From Gnetum montanum (taxonomy: Eukaryota; Streptophyta; Gnetopsida; Gnetales; Gnetaceae), in NCBI GenBank assembly GCA_015680685.1, contig MNCI01014356.1, positions 74,871-109,960 of the forward strand: a stretch of DNA of 35,090 nt, given 5' to 3'. This document shows positions 1-10,253 of the stretch, piece by piece (position 1 is the stretch's first letter; every line of letters starts with the position of its first letter). The notes beneath the pieces are model-generated. The model did not search any database. It was not told where the DNA came from and saw nothing but the letters and a program-made list of their open reading frames with translations. A program made the position numbers and the translations under genes.

Positions 1-50
1 CGGGTTGGCACTTGTTCTCGCAGCACCTAAACAACTGATCTTTATGCGCG

Positions 51-370
51 TTACGCGGCGATGCGTGCTCGTGCGTAAGTCAGAATGCAAGAACATGCTC
101 ATTACGCTTCGTCACGCATAGCTGCGTGATGAGCGTAAATTGCACTTTGAGTACACTGCACCGCGCACAGCTGCGTGGAGAGTGTATGTGACATTTACGC
201 TGCATCATGCACAGTTGCATGATGAGCGTAAAACAACACTGACCATGGGTTGCTACACCAAGATTGCGCTCATACAAGCAACACAACGTGGATGAGCGCA
301 AACGCAGCCGAGACATGCCTAGCGTGGACCTGCTCTTTACATGCACAACACGCAAACGAGCATGTTGTGC
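51..370. repeat. Array of six inverted repeats upstream of a TATA box
   Basis: Six hairpin-capable inverted repeats follow each other: arms 51-56/73-78 (TTACGC/GCGTAA); 101-118/123-140; 152-167/172-186; 194-211/216-232; 264-273/292-301 (TTGCGCTCAT/ATGAGCGCAA, perfect); 343-350/363-370 (GCACAACA/TGTTGTGC, perfect). The second to fourth have four-base loops (TAGC, CAGC, CAGT) flanked by GCA/TGC and long arms; the fourth pairs over 17 bases with one bulge. The arms share the core TTACGCT...AGCGTAA. The array ends about 90 bases before the TATA box, which fits an upstream promoter (U3-like) position. Confidence 0.75.
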
Positions 371-456
371 GTAGTTGCAGTTCGACTTAAAAGAGTCACG
401 TTAACAAGATCCGCAACATTCAGGCCCACATCAGCAGGGTTGCACGTGTCGCGGCC

Positions 457-464
457 TATAAATA
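457..464 (+). promoter_or_regulatory. TATA box TATAAATA
   Basis: GGCC-TATAAATA-CCCC is a canonical plant TATA box, here in a GC-rich context. Transcription would be expected to start near 490, just before the A-rich leader. It probably drives the element to which the CpG-rich segment belongs. Confidence 0.55.
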
Positions 465-1231
465 CCCCGACTGACACATATACAAAAGGGGGGATTCAGC
501 AGTAAGCAGAACAAGAAGACAAGTTAACAAACCAGAGCACCAGAGCACTTATCATTTTTGCAGGCAGTAGAGCAAGAGGACAAGAGCATTTCTGAGCAAG
601 GGAACATTTATCGCCTTGGACAGAGAAACAAGAGCAACCTTTTGGTAATCGCTACAAACACCATCTTTTAGCAGGAACAGAACACAGCACACCTGAGCCC
701 TAACAGCAGATCTACCCGGAGCAAAGAAGCAGAACGGAAATTGCAGAGTCGTCTCACCCAGTTAGTAGGTTCTATCGGTCAAAGGATCGACGAACTTCAG
801 AGCTTGACCATTCCTACACCTAAGCTTTGGCCTATGAGGTAGATCGGACTTCTGTCCAGACAATTTTCTTGTTGTTTTGTGCTCATTTTTGTACCCAGTT
901 GTTGGGGATTTTCTCCCACTGTAACACAACATACATACATTCTATAGATCTTTGCTTTTTGCGAATTACACCTTTCTCTTTCGATCGGCATCTTTTCGGC
1001 ATTTTGGCGTTATCTTCGTAGCGATCCATTTACGTCATTTTCCTCCCGTTTTTACGATCTCCCGCACCAAATCGTAGCACGCTAAAAATACGTAATCATC
1101 ATCATTTTTACTGACCCGTAAGTCCCTGTCTGATCGACAAGACCGTTCAGGGCACCGCGGATTCGTTTTTCCAGCTTAGCCCTCGCACGGATCCATGGTT
1201 AAAACTGTGTACACGGAATTTCGGTCGGTAT

Positions 1232-4040
1232 TTCCAGCTACCGACGTTTTCCGTCGTTACAGAGGTCACCTTGACCCAAGCCTCTCTTGATGCTATCAAG
1301 CCACAAGAAGTGTAACAAATGGTCTTGCAAGAGCCAAACTTTGGACCATTTCTCAAGAACACACCAGAAGATGTGGCTTTAGCTACAAAACTCTCCAATG
1401 TGGCCATTCATCACAACTAGTGATGAATGGTACGAGGAGATACCTATCTCTTCTAGATGAATTGAAAACTAGGGTCTAGAGTAAGGGNGACCTATCTCTT
1501 CTAGATGAATTGAAAACTAGGGTCTAGAGTAAGGGTTAAAGATATTTATGTCTCTTACTCTATTGAAGTAATCGTGTAAGCTCTGGGGTTACCAAAGGCT
1601 AGAGTAGATGTGGCGGAGATCCCAAAACAAGAAGACCCTAAGGTAAAAGGAGAGTGGATCAGGCGGTGCTATGGGGTGGAGAGCAAGGAGCTTGCAACTA
1701 TGACCACTACGGAGAGGGTGTACTTAAAGATCGTGTCTTACCACTTGAACCAAATAGTAAGACCCAGCAAAATCATGGACTTCTTTGCTTCTACATGTAC
1801 CACCTTGGATGGAAAATTCCAAATGAGTCTTCCATAGTTGATATTTTTAGAAATTGAAAAGAGGTTTGTTGAAAGAGAACATGGAAGATGAGCTCTCTTA
1901 TTTCCTTGCCTAATCAAAAAGTTGTGCAAATAGGTAGGGATAGCATGATATGCCAAAGATATAATCTAGCATGCTCCAATTACCTCACGGCATGAAATGA
2001 TGAAGGATCAGACTCCAGCCACTACACAAATGGAGGAAGAGTAGCAATCACCTTCACCACCTACACAAACAACAAGATCAGGTTCACAAACCATTGTAGA
2101 ACACATCTACAAAATTTGACAAATACTCTTGAGATAGTAAGAGCAATCTGGCAAGAATGATGGAGGAGAAGACTGTTCAATATATCTCCCTATGATGAGC
2201 CACCTAGAGCAAGTGGCTTGATCAGCTAGCTTGCTAACAAGAGCAAGTTCGATGTTCTTCGCTACCCACATGAAAGTGCTAGCAAGAATAGATCCTAGCA
2301 TCCAAGACATAACAATGTCAACCCAACAGATATTTCCTAACATTTCTGGGAATGCTGCTACCTTCTCAATATGCTTGGAGGTTGGTGAAGAGGCAATAGT
2401 CTTGGTGATGCAGCACGAAGATTAGGAGATTATAGTTGAAGTGGTTGCTGATACAATTGCTATAGCTTTCAATGCACCAACGGAAATTGTACTAGGTGTT
2501 CATGGACTTCAATATGTATAGGAATCCATTTGAAATTGACATAGCAAGATTGATGCAACCCAACATGAAGAGTTGTTGGACTAACTAGTAGCAACTAGGA
2601 AACCGCTTTAGGATGTCTTTGACCTTTTGGACAACATCACTGCAACCCAGTTGAAGCTGCTCTTGATAAGGGGTAAGAGCTTTATTTTGAAAGGGCAACT
2701 TGAAGCTGCTCAAGCCACCTGTCAACGCTTGGCAATAGAAGTGGTCCAATTAAGAATCCAACTTGCCAATCTAGCTATCCTCAATTGTAAGCTCACGAGA
2801 GATGAATCTTTTCAATATCTTTAGCTCAAACTTCAAATAGTTGAGGATGAGTAAGAGATGGTGATCTTTAATGAGTCCTTGGTAGATGGTCAAGCATACA
2901 ATCTAGACAAGAACTTGATGAAAGTTCACTAGGAGAATGTTCGGTTGACCATGGAGGTTCATTACCTATGTAGTGTTGGTGTAAAGAATGAGCACATAAA
3001 AACTTTTATCCACCAACAGCAAGAAGAGCTAGCTAGGGCGAATGCTGATGTAAGAAGGTTGGCTACTCAGAACCAAAATTTGTCTATGGAGGAGGTTTGA
3101 GCATTGTGACAAAAATTTTCCATTGAATTTTCCGCTTGGAAGAACGAGGCCATGAACTTTGAAAAAGTCAAGAATCATTACAGGAACCAAGTGGGATTAC
3201 AAAAGGAAGTAAATGAAAAGCATATTCAAGTTGCAAAGGCTAAAAGGAACCAAGCACTCCAACAGCTTCAAGAAGGAGGTGAGGTACGGCAACGTATCAT
3301 TAATGGGTTGAATGCCTACAACCAAACTGAGATCTACCTTAAGGAGTTGCTAAATAGAGGAAATAATAGAATATATGGAGCTTGCAAACCTTCTTTACGC
3401 AAACCTAGCTATGCTAATAGTTGGTAGACCATGGTTAGAATTGAAAAAGAAAGTGGCCACCTCGTATTCTGTATACAAGGATGAGCTCCAGGAACATAAA
3501 GAAAGAAAGCAAAAACTAGAGATAGCAAATGTAGAGCTCAAGGGTCTCTGCATGCGATTTGAAGGCCAATGTATAGTTCTGAGGAACTTGGCCCATAGAA
3601 TGGATGACTACCAATAGTTGTAGGCATCAATTAGCGTATTTGATATCAAAAGAAAATAGTTTATAGCCTAGTTTATCAACTTAAAAGAACTCTTCCCAAT
3701 GCTGCCATGCCCTAAGGAGGTTCCTATTCTAACACACATTGGTAAAGTTGCTTGGATAGTGGATGATCCCCGAAGTAAAGAGGAAAAGATGAGGGCTCTC
3801 TTGGAGGCTTTCAGCTTACCTCCATAAGTTGCAGCCATCATGGGATAGCCATCATTTATGCCACCACCTATGCATGGGCCAAAGGCTAGAGAAGGTCGAT
3901 CAGAACCACAACCACCAAGGACAATGTTATCTTCTCTAGCAATTTTTGCATCTTTCTACATGGCACAGACTCCAGGATCGGTAGGCTATTCAATTTTATC
4001 TCTAAACACCATCATTTTTGTAATTTTTCCTTCTCTTTAA
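1232..4040 (+). pseudogene. Element D long coiled-coil ORF (retroelement accessory protein), decayed
   Basis: One reading frame (phase of 1610, 2231, 2627 and 3152) can be followed from about 1232 to 3390 through scattered stops. It then shifts once (about 3375-3400) to another phase that runs to the stop at 4038-4040. The ancestral protein was about 900 residues. The start region (1268-1420) reads as a folded segment (EPNFGPFLKNTPEDVALATK). The part at 1610-1950, ending in LLFPCLIKKLCK, resembles the putative plant transposon protein domain of plant retroelement ORFs; this is from memory of the family. 2480-3620 is almost pure charged, Gln/Leu-rich coiled coil with no globular domain. The tail (about 3850-3920) is Pro-rich. 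No CCHC knuckle, protease, RT or integrase is visible. It ends just before the element D purine tract and 3' LTR, so it was the main ORF of a probably non-autonomous element. Confidence 0.6.
1442..1535. repeat. 46-base direct duplication flanking an N
   Basis: The 46 bases at 1442-1487 recur without change at 1490-1535. Between them lie only an N (1488) and a G. The offset is 48 bases, so the pseudogene frame is kept. Perfect identity in otherwise heavily decayed DNA, centred on an undetermined base, suggests two contig ends that overlap but were not merged. Confidence 0.9.
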
Positions 4041-4150
4041 ACTCGTGCAGTTGGTGAAATTGGTGTGTGTCATATGTGTGTTAAGTCATGTGTGTTGTAA
4101 ATAAAGGTCAAATTGTAGAGTCACTCAAAGATGAGTTTTTACTCAATCAT

Positions 4151-4157
4151 GGGGGTA
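4151..4157 (+). other. Element D polypurine tract
   Basis: CATGGGGGTA lies directly before the TG that opens the LTR. A short G-rich purine run in this position is the plus-strand primer of LTR retrotransposons. It shows that the LTR at 4158 is a 3' LTR and that the plus-strand sequence before it is element D internal DNA. Confidence 0.6.
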
Positions 4158-5066
4158 TGATGGAATGTCATTAGTCGATGCATCAACTAGGCTACGTAAA
4201 TGGAGTTATGTATATGTGGCCGCATCGATGTGTCCCTGTCGACGTAGCCTTCCATGTGTCTATGTGGCCCCATTTACACAGAGCCTATTTCAGCCTATAA
4301 ATAAGAGGGCCTTCCACCTCATTTAGGTACCTTTTTATCAGTTGTAGCGAAGCTCTTGTAGTTTGTTCATGTGAGAGTTAGAATATTTTCCAAGTGCCCG
4401 CAGTAGGTGTAAGAAAGGTGTCTAGCTCTTTATTCTAGCACTGATGTACCTAAGCCCATTGATGTGAATGGTAATAAAGATGAGCTTTTCAAGCATTCCT
4501 TGCAACAATTGGATTTAGTTATTTAATGCATTCAATAGTTTAATATTTCAATATTTTAATGCTTTGATAATTCCTTAGGTTTTCATTATTGTTACTTTAT
4601 TTTTTATTGCTATTTTATAATTCATGAAAATCCATAAGTATGACCATCTCGAACATAAATCCAACACTTGGTAACCCAACAATGCTTAACATCTAGTAAC
4701 CCAGTATTGGCTAGGGGATGCTTAGGATGTCTAAAAAAGATGGGATTAGATAATTATGCTAGGAATAGTTAGGATATAGATTACGGTAATTCTAGGTTAT
4801 TTAATATTCCAGCCTTCCTTTCCAAGATAATTAGATGCTAAAAGATAAGCAAAAAGATATAAAAATATTTAGCCTTAATCTCACTTAACCATTGCAATCT
4901 GAACATCACAAGTGAGGCTAGGAAGACAATGACCGTTCTAACCCAAGGATTTGCTAATTAGGGTTTGGTGCATGCTAAGTGCTTATAGTCTATGGAATTC
5001 AACCGAGTCACATGTGAATGCCTGTGATTCGCCTGGTTGGGCATAGGGGTACCTAGCCGCTCATCA
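4158..5066 (+). mobile_element. 3' LTR of element D (family shared with E, A and B)
   Basis: This 909-base LTR starts TGATG and ends CATCA, a perfect 5-base terminal inverted repeat. Inside are a TATA box at 4296-4303, an RNA-start region with AGTGCCC...GTAGG...CTTTATTCTAGCACT, and a polyadenylation signal AATAAA at 4473-4478. The same landmarks occur on the minus strand at 10254-11107, 18896-19741 and 31805-32648, which defines the family. The downstream part (about 4620-4720, with GGTAACCCAACA) is the reverse complement of 10600-10700. What follows 5066 is not a primer-binding site but the 3' LTR of element F, so D inserted into or next to the F end. No matching 5' LTR is present, so D is truncated on its left. 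Confidence 0.8.
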
Positions 5067-5884
5067 ATCGATATAACCCTTGATGTATCAACATACATGA
5101 AATGGAGTATGAATTCTCCAATTAACTACAAACTTAACCTACTACATGCAATCCAAGAAAGACAAGAAGTGATGAAAAATAAGTGACATTTAATGTTAGA
5201 AATAGCTAAAGTGTAAAAACATTGAAAATTAATCAAGTATGGAAACATTAAAGATTAAGTGTAAAATGTGATACGATGTAAGAGATAGAAAAATCTCTTA
5301 CATAGAATAAGAGAGATGCTATATAAATAGAGTAAGAGAGATCCTATCATATGGAGAAAAGATTCCCAAATGTTGTTTTGATAAAAAAAATTAAAGTGTT
5401 TGCATCCTATGGAGGTCCAAACTACAATTAATAGAAGATAAACATAATAGTGATAGAGAGATAGAATTGATAAAAGAGGGCTTACATCTTAAGAAAAGTA
5501 AAGATTTAAATGATGGAATAGAATCTTTAAAAAAAAATTTGATGAATGAAGAAGTTGTTAACATGATCTAGATTTGATTCCACCACAAAAAGGGGATGTT
5601 TCAGCCAAGGTTCTTATCACTAATGCTTAAGTAAAAATAGAATTTAACTTTGGAAGTGATGCTGAAAGTGCATAAAATGTAGAGGATGGCGAAGGAGCAC
5701 ATGATTGTTGTAATTTTGGCAGGCACTCATGCTCCTCATATCTCAAGATTTTTCATGTACTTGCAACTCTCAAAAAAAATACACTTGTAAAAATATCCTT
5801 AAAAGAAATTTTCCTATTTAGATTTTTCATGCAAAAGTTCTATGCATAAAGATGTCTATCCTTCTCTATTGCACTAAAAGATTC

Positions 5885-5919
<35 letters not shown>

Positions 5920-6356
5920 ATGCTAAGGATTCCCAAAATTTGGGTGTTGAGCTTATATTTACAGGCCTAGATTTACCAAATTTGATTTAGGATTGCCAAA
6001 ATTAAATTACATAGATCATGTGATAAAGACACAATGGATCCCATGAAACATTATGGAAAGTTCTAGATGAGAGAATCAATGCATAGATGGTGAAGGTGAG
6101 AAATGATATTAAACATTAAAAGTATGATTGACATGGGATTTTAAAAGATAAAATGATATCACACATTGTAGAAGTGGATGTGCAAGAGAGTTAAAGTTAG
6201 GATAAATGTAGGATCTAATGTTGAACATTGAAACTAAAGATCATGGATGAAAATAAATCACTTCTCGGCTATTAGAGATGGCTTTGAGTTGAGAAGACAT
6301 TAAATATAGCCATACATAGTTTTAATTTGAAATGAACCAAGAATGTGGGTGCAACA
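5067..6356 (-). mobile_element. 3' LTR of element F (minus-strand Ty3)
   Basis: This stretch is a diverged direct repeat of about 12603-13847. Matching landmarks run in the same order: TAACCCTTGATG, GTGTAAAATGTGAT, GAGAGATAGAATTGATAAAAGAGGGCTTA and AAAAGTATGATT. In one 50-base stretch I count about six differences, so the pair is old. In minus orientation it starts TGTTGCACC (6356) and contains CCTGTAAATATAAGC (near 5960), a TATA-like site matching CCTATTAATACAAGC in the other copy. Its low end abuts the element D LTR at 5066/5067, so its exact terminus is uncertain by several bases. Confidence 0.65.
5884..5920. repeat. (CT)n microsatellite
   Basis: A CT run of about 36 bases, interrupted once by TTT, lies inside the F 3' LTR. 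The 5' LTR has only a degenerate pyrimidine stretch here, so it expanded after the two LTRs separated. Confidence 0.9.
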
Positions 6357-8223
6357 TTAATTTTTCTTGATGGATGCAACTGAGGTGTGTCAAAGAAGGA
6401 TTCATCAAGAAGAGATTGGACATTAAATTGATGTAGCTAAAAAAGAAGAAAGGGAGAAAATAAAGTGGAAGAGGAGAGAATATTAAGACAATGACAATAC
6501 ACTAGTGATGAGGAAAATGTTAGTTACAAAAAGGGAACATGGCTAAATCCTATAGTCAAAATGGCTAAAAGGATTCCATTCATGATATACACATCTTGTC
6601 TCACTCATGTGCTAAAAATACCTTTACTAAAATTGAAAATGTTACTCAATTCTAACTAAATATGTCGATGAGAGGAAAGGAAGTTAGAAGGAAGAATAAA
6701 GAAGTAAGAGAGAAGAGATGAAAACAAACTTCTAAATTTGAGAAAATAGTAAAAATAAGGAAAGATATAAGGGACATCACTGATATACCAAGAAGAGGTG
6801 CTATGCCATAGAAGGAGGAACAACTAAATCCCATGCTCTAATGATTGCTAATACTTCATAAATTTGATTTTTTTCTTATCCCACTCAAACTCTATACACT
6901 CTTAGACATGAAGTAGAAAATGGTAAAAGAGCCATTATTCATTGCATGAGATAAATTACTTATTAATATTCTTACATAGTGTGTTGTAGAAGAAAGTAGA
7001 ATAGGATAGAAGGATATTGAGGGAGGTAGAAAAATCTCAATAAAGGAGATAGAAGAAAAATAGCAAAAAATAGAGAAAAAGAGAGTGAAAAGTGAGATAG
7101 CGCGGAGATACAAAATATTGTAATAAAATATAAATAAGATGGGAAATGAGTTAGAGTAAAATTGATAATGTGGGTTTTTTTTTCTGTTGACAAAGGAGCC
7201 ATCTTTGAAATGATGTAAGACACGGTTGCCACTTGATGATAGATGATGTTATTGTAGATATCAATGTGCTACCAACAAGAATTCCCCTAGTTTCCTATGG
7301 ATAGAGTATTCAAACTAATAATAGTTAGGCTGATACTGGCTCAAGAATAAGGAGGATGATGGTAATTAGACTTTAGACTAATCAAGGGATAAACTATTCA
7401 TAGGTATCGAGAACAATGAAGAATAATGATAAAGGAAAAAAGAAAAGATAGATGGAAAACCACAAGAAATGAATAGTTGATGATTGTGGAGAAGGGATAA
7501 AGAAGAAATGATGAGATATTTTTTTTCATGTTTGAATATTTTTCCATATTATGTATTTGTATTTGTATGAATGCTTTAGAGATTGAGCAAATTTTTGGTG
7601 CTCAAAATAATTGAAACATAGGTATACTCCAAGATTTATAGAAGTTTATAGCTTAGTGCTACTTAGTAGAATAGAACCTATAACTAAGGATTACTAGGCC
7701 AAAAAATATACCACTAGGCTAATACCTCATTGTTAACGCTTTGAAGATTGAGAACTATGGTACAGAGATTTTTTTTTTCATATGTTTATGATTTTTTTTT
7801 ACTTTTTTATCTTTTTTGATAACTAAGGTACACCATCAGAGAAAATAAATTAGATAAAAATAATGTTAAAAAGTTAGCAATAAAGATATAAAATTTGAAA
7901 TAAAATAATGTAAGGCAAATTGAACAAGAAAATATAGCTAATTAAGGGAGATTAAGAAGATGAATTAAAAGAAAGAAATTGATAAGGTAAAGATCATATG
8001 ATTTTCCTAGAGAAGCTATGGTAGTAATCATTCTCCTAGCTTGTAAAAAGGTTGGGCCCTAAATTCTATTGATGGATTTTACTATTTCTAGTTCATTGAA
8101 ACCTAAATATATGAACTTTTGTGCTTTAGGTAACCATGAGATGCTAATGCTAAACTTATTAGTTTCTTTTGATGATGATGGATTGGAAGCCTAATGTTAT
8201 TTCTTCTAATACATATAACTGGA
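6357..8223 (-). other. Element F 3' untranslated region, strongly purine-rich on the plus strand
   Basis: Between the F protease remnant and the 3' LTR I see no RT, RNase H or integrase motif on either strand. About 6400-7510 is very rich in A and G on the plus strand. The minus strand is therefore pyrimidine-rich and shows long stop-free frames full of Ser, Phe, Leu and Ile; these are composition artefacts, not genes. A SINE lies at 7588-7730. The stretch is too short (about 1.85 kb) to hold a decayed pol. Confidence 0.5.
7588..7730 (-). mobile_element. tRNA-derived SINE, diverged copy
   Basis: On the minus strand this starts AATGAGGTATTAGCCTAGTGG, with an A box TAGCCTAGTGG. A decayed B box GGTTCTATTC follows (CpG lost compared with GGTTCGATTC). 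The body then matches the two SINE copies at 14474-14637 and 15228-15391, including TTGGAGTATACC and CACCAAAAA near the end. It sits in the non-coding 3' region of element F. Confidence 0.5.
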
Positions 8224-8593
8224 AAATTGTGGAGGCCTTAAGATGAGCATGTATAATGACTTTTCCATCTTTGCATGACAACTATATTTCTTGGTGAATA
8301 GGTGAAGAAACTACATGATGATACGCTAACCGAGGACTTCCAAAAATAGCATTTATCCTTAAAGAATCCCTAATTACTAGAAAAGTTTCTTCTAAAGTAA
8401 TAAAATTTCCTATGTATAATGGTAATTTGATTGAGTCTAGAACCTCTACTCTAGTCCCACTAAATGAAATCAGGGTAGAGTTAGAGTTGGAGAATGCTAC
8501 CTATATTTCAAGGTCAAGATGCTCAATGACTGCTGATGATATGGCATTGGATCTAGATCCACAATCCACATGTACTAGGGATAGAATCACATG
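8224..8593 (-). pseudogene. Element F retropepsin (aspartic protease) domain
   Basis: The minus-strand frame holds VDCGSRSNAIS (active-site position, DxGSxxN type), then IKLPLYIGNFITLEETFLVI, then AIFGSPRLAYHHVVSSPIHQ. The last segment corresponds to the flap/ALLD-like block of plant Tat-lineage proteases (LLGRPWIH...PSTLHQ type, known family pattern). Catalytic D-S/T-G is D-C-G here. In-frame stops lie near LEI* and QEI*, so it is dead. It would have cut the Gag-Pol polyprotein during particle maturation. It follows the gag remnant in the correct order, but no RT comes after it. Confidence 0.65.
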
Positions 8594-8599
8594 ATCTGT

Positions 8600-10253
8600 A
8601 ATCCATATGATGATGTAAATTAGAAGCTGGAACATGGCACCCATCATAGGAAATGTTTTGGTGCTCTCACTTTTAAACACTAAGTAGTCGACCTCATATC
8701 ATAAAGCATTAAGCATTGATGAGATTTCTTAGACATGTGAATGGATTTCTACTAGAACGATGATGGATTTTAAAAGTTCCACCAATACCAAATGACGTTC
8801 CTTAGAAGTTGAGATCAGATCAAAGATGTTAAGATTCATTCCATTTAATTTCATTGCTATTTTAATTTGAGGCAAAGCTTTGCTCCCAAGGGTTGCATTT
8901 ATGGTGGTAGGTGCTTGAGGAATAATCAATGTAGCTATTGGAGAAAGTGTACATGTGTTTTGAGGTTTTTGGAATGTCACATTCTTCTTCCATTATAGGA
9001 AAGATTCCTTGTTGGCTTGACCCTTCCCTCTTCCCTTGTTATAAATTATATTCTTTTTCACTTTGCAAGGATACGAGGTGGAGATAATAATGTAGGAAGT
9101 AATGGTGGTTTCTTTAAGGTCGAGATGAGGTATGCAATGTTGAAGATAGGATAGGTAAAGAAGGTTTGGAATTTGAAGGAGTATCATAGGATCATGTATG
9201 ATGTATAATAAATGGAGCTTTTGATACCTTTAGGATAGTTGGAGTAGGGAAATTATTTATAAGGAGATTAATAATAAAATGTGTCTTAGGATTAAAAGGA
9301 TTGGTTTGAGAGGGACTCATCTAGATGAAACACTAGGCTATAGAATGATTACCTTTGTGCTTAAGGTGAAATGTAGATACTTGATTATCAAGTTAAAAAT
9401 AAGTATTGAAAACTATTCCTCCTTTTCTAATGAAAGTTTATATGTCATCTTTAAGTGAATTGCAATCATCTATGTCATGACCTAAAACTTCATGATAGTA
9501 GCAAAATTTGTTGACATTGTACCACATGAGAATTGATGGATCCTCTTCCATAGATTGGGAAGGATCTATGGTTAGAATCTACAAGTGATCGAACCTAACC
9601 CATGATTATGCTAAGATCTATATTTATATTATGTATCAATCCCTTAACATCTTGTTATAAAGTTGAATGTAGGACATCAAAAAATTGTGATATTTTGACC
9701 CATCTCTAGGTAATATCATTTTTAACCTTGATTTAATGAAGGTTCTTAGCATGATTGATGGTATAAAAATAAGAGAATGAAGATTCATTCACCAAAGAAA
9801 TTATTTGATCTACATTCTATGAAGCCTTATATTTTGTTATCTTTTTGGTTTTATTGTGGAAGTTCATCCACTCTAGATCATTTTATTGCAATGCCACCTC
9901 CTCAATGATTTTATTGGAGGTGATTACAACATGAAGGCTAAGTGGATTGGGTAGAACAAATTACCTTTAATGTATTCATTGAGATCTCCCTTGAAAATAT
10001 CTGAAAGCTTATTATCATGATGTTGATTTGTAAGCTCCATGATCAATGAAATTCATTTAGAGATGAACTTGAAGATGGACTTGTTAAGCATTTATTTGTG
10101 TACTATGAGCTTTTGCAAAGTATCATCCTTTGTAATATTATACTAAACCTCTCCACAAATGTAATGAAAAGTTGTTCCAAGAAGGTGATAGATCTATGGA
10201 GAGCAATCTATACCATTCAAGTTCTTTACTAGTCAAGGAGTTAGAAAATCTTT
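8600..10253 (-). pseudogene. Element F gag, C-terminal half with zinc knuckle
   Basis: Just inside the solo LTR the frame reads RFSNSLTSKELEWYRLL and SPSWNNFSLHLW, the capsid core pattern of Ty3 gag (SLxxxALxWYxxLP...SWxxL). A later segment (TNQHHDNKLSDIFKGDL) follows. The knuckle is CYYHEVLGHDIDDC (9462-9503), a CX2HX4HX4C pattern typical of Tat-lineage gag, followed by NSLKDDI and IRKG as in related elements. Beyond it the frame becomes a Pro/Ser/Thr-rich linker (9200-9000) and a helical stretch (8729-8980, SKERHLVLVELLKSIIVLVE) that leads to the protease. Several stops and shifts are present. The N-terminal half lies on the other side of the solo LTR (11108 onward). Confidence 0.7.

Larger units (their letters stand above)
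1..1262 (+). repeat. CpG-rich LTR-like promoter segment, cut by the left window edge
   Basis: This segment differs sharply from the rest of the window: the first 120 bases alone hold at least 13 CpG, while 5101-5700 holds two. It carries inverted repeats (51-370), a TATA box (457), an A-rich leader (about 500-700) and a T-rich stretch around 860-960 that resembles the end of an LTR or an untranslated region. A 56-codon open stretch (about 671-837) could encode a charged helix (SKEAERKLQSRLTQL) that ends at TAG 838, but it has no start codon context I trust. No primer-binding site or LTR end was found, so the boundaries are unknown. CpG stops near 1262, where the element D pseudogene becomes readable. 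It may be the LTR and leader of a young element or a promoter island. Confidence 0.4.

Noticed and set aside
80-355. 91-residue minus-strand ORF in the inverted-repeat array
   Set aside because: Its length comes from the palindromic, stop-poor repeats; no domain pattern and no transcription context on that strand.
6652-7232. Three overlapping minus-strand ORFs rich in Phe, Ser and Leu that look like membrane proteins
   Set aside because: They are a by-product of the purine-rich plus strand; low complexity with no family motif.
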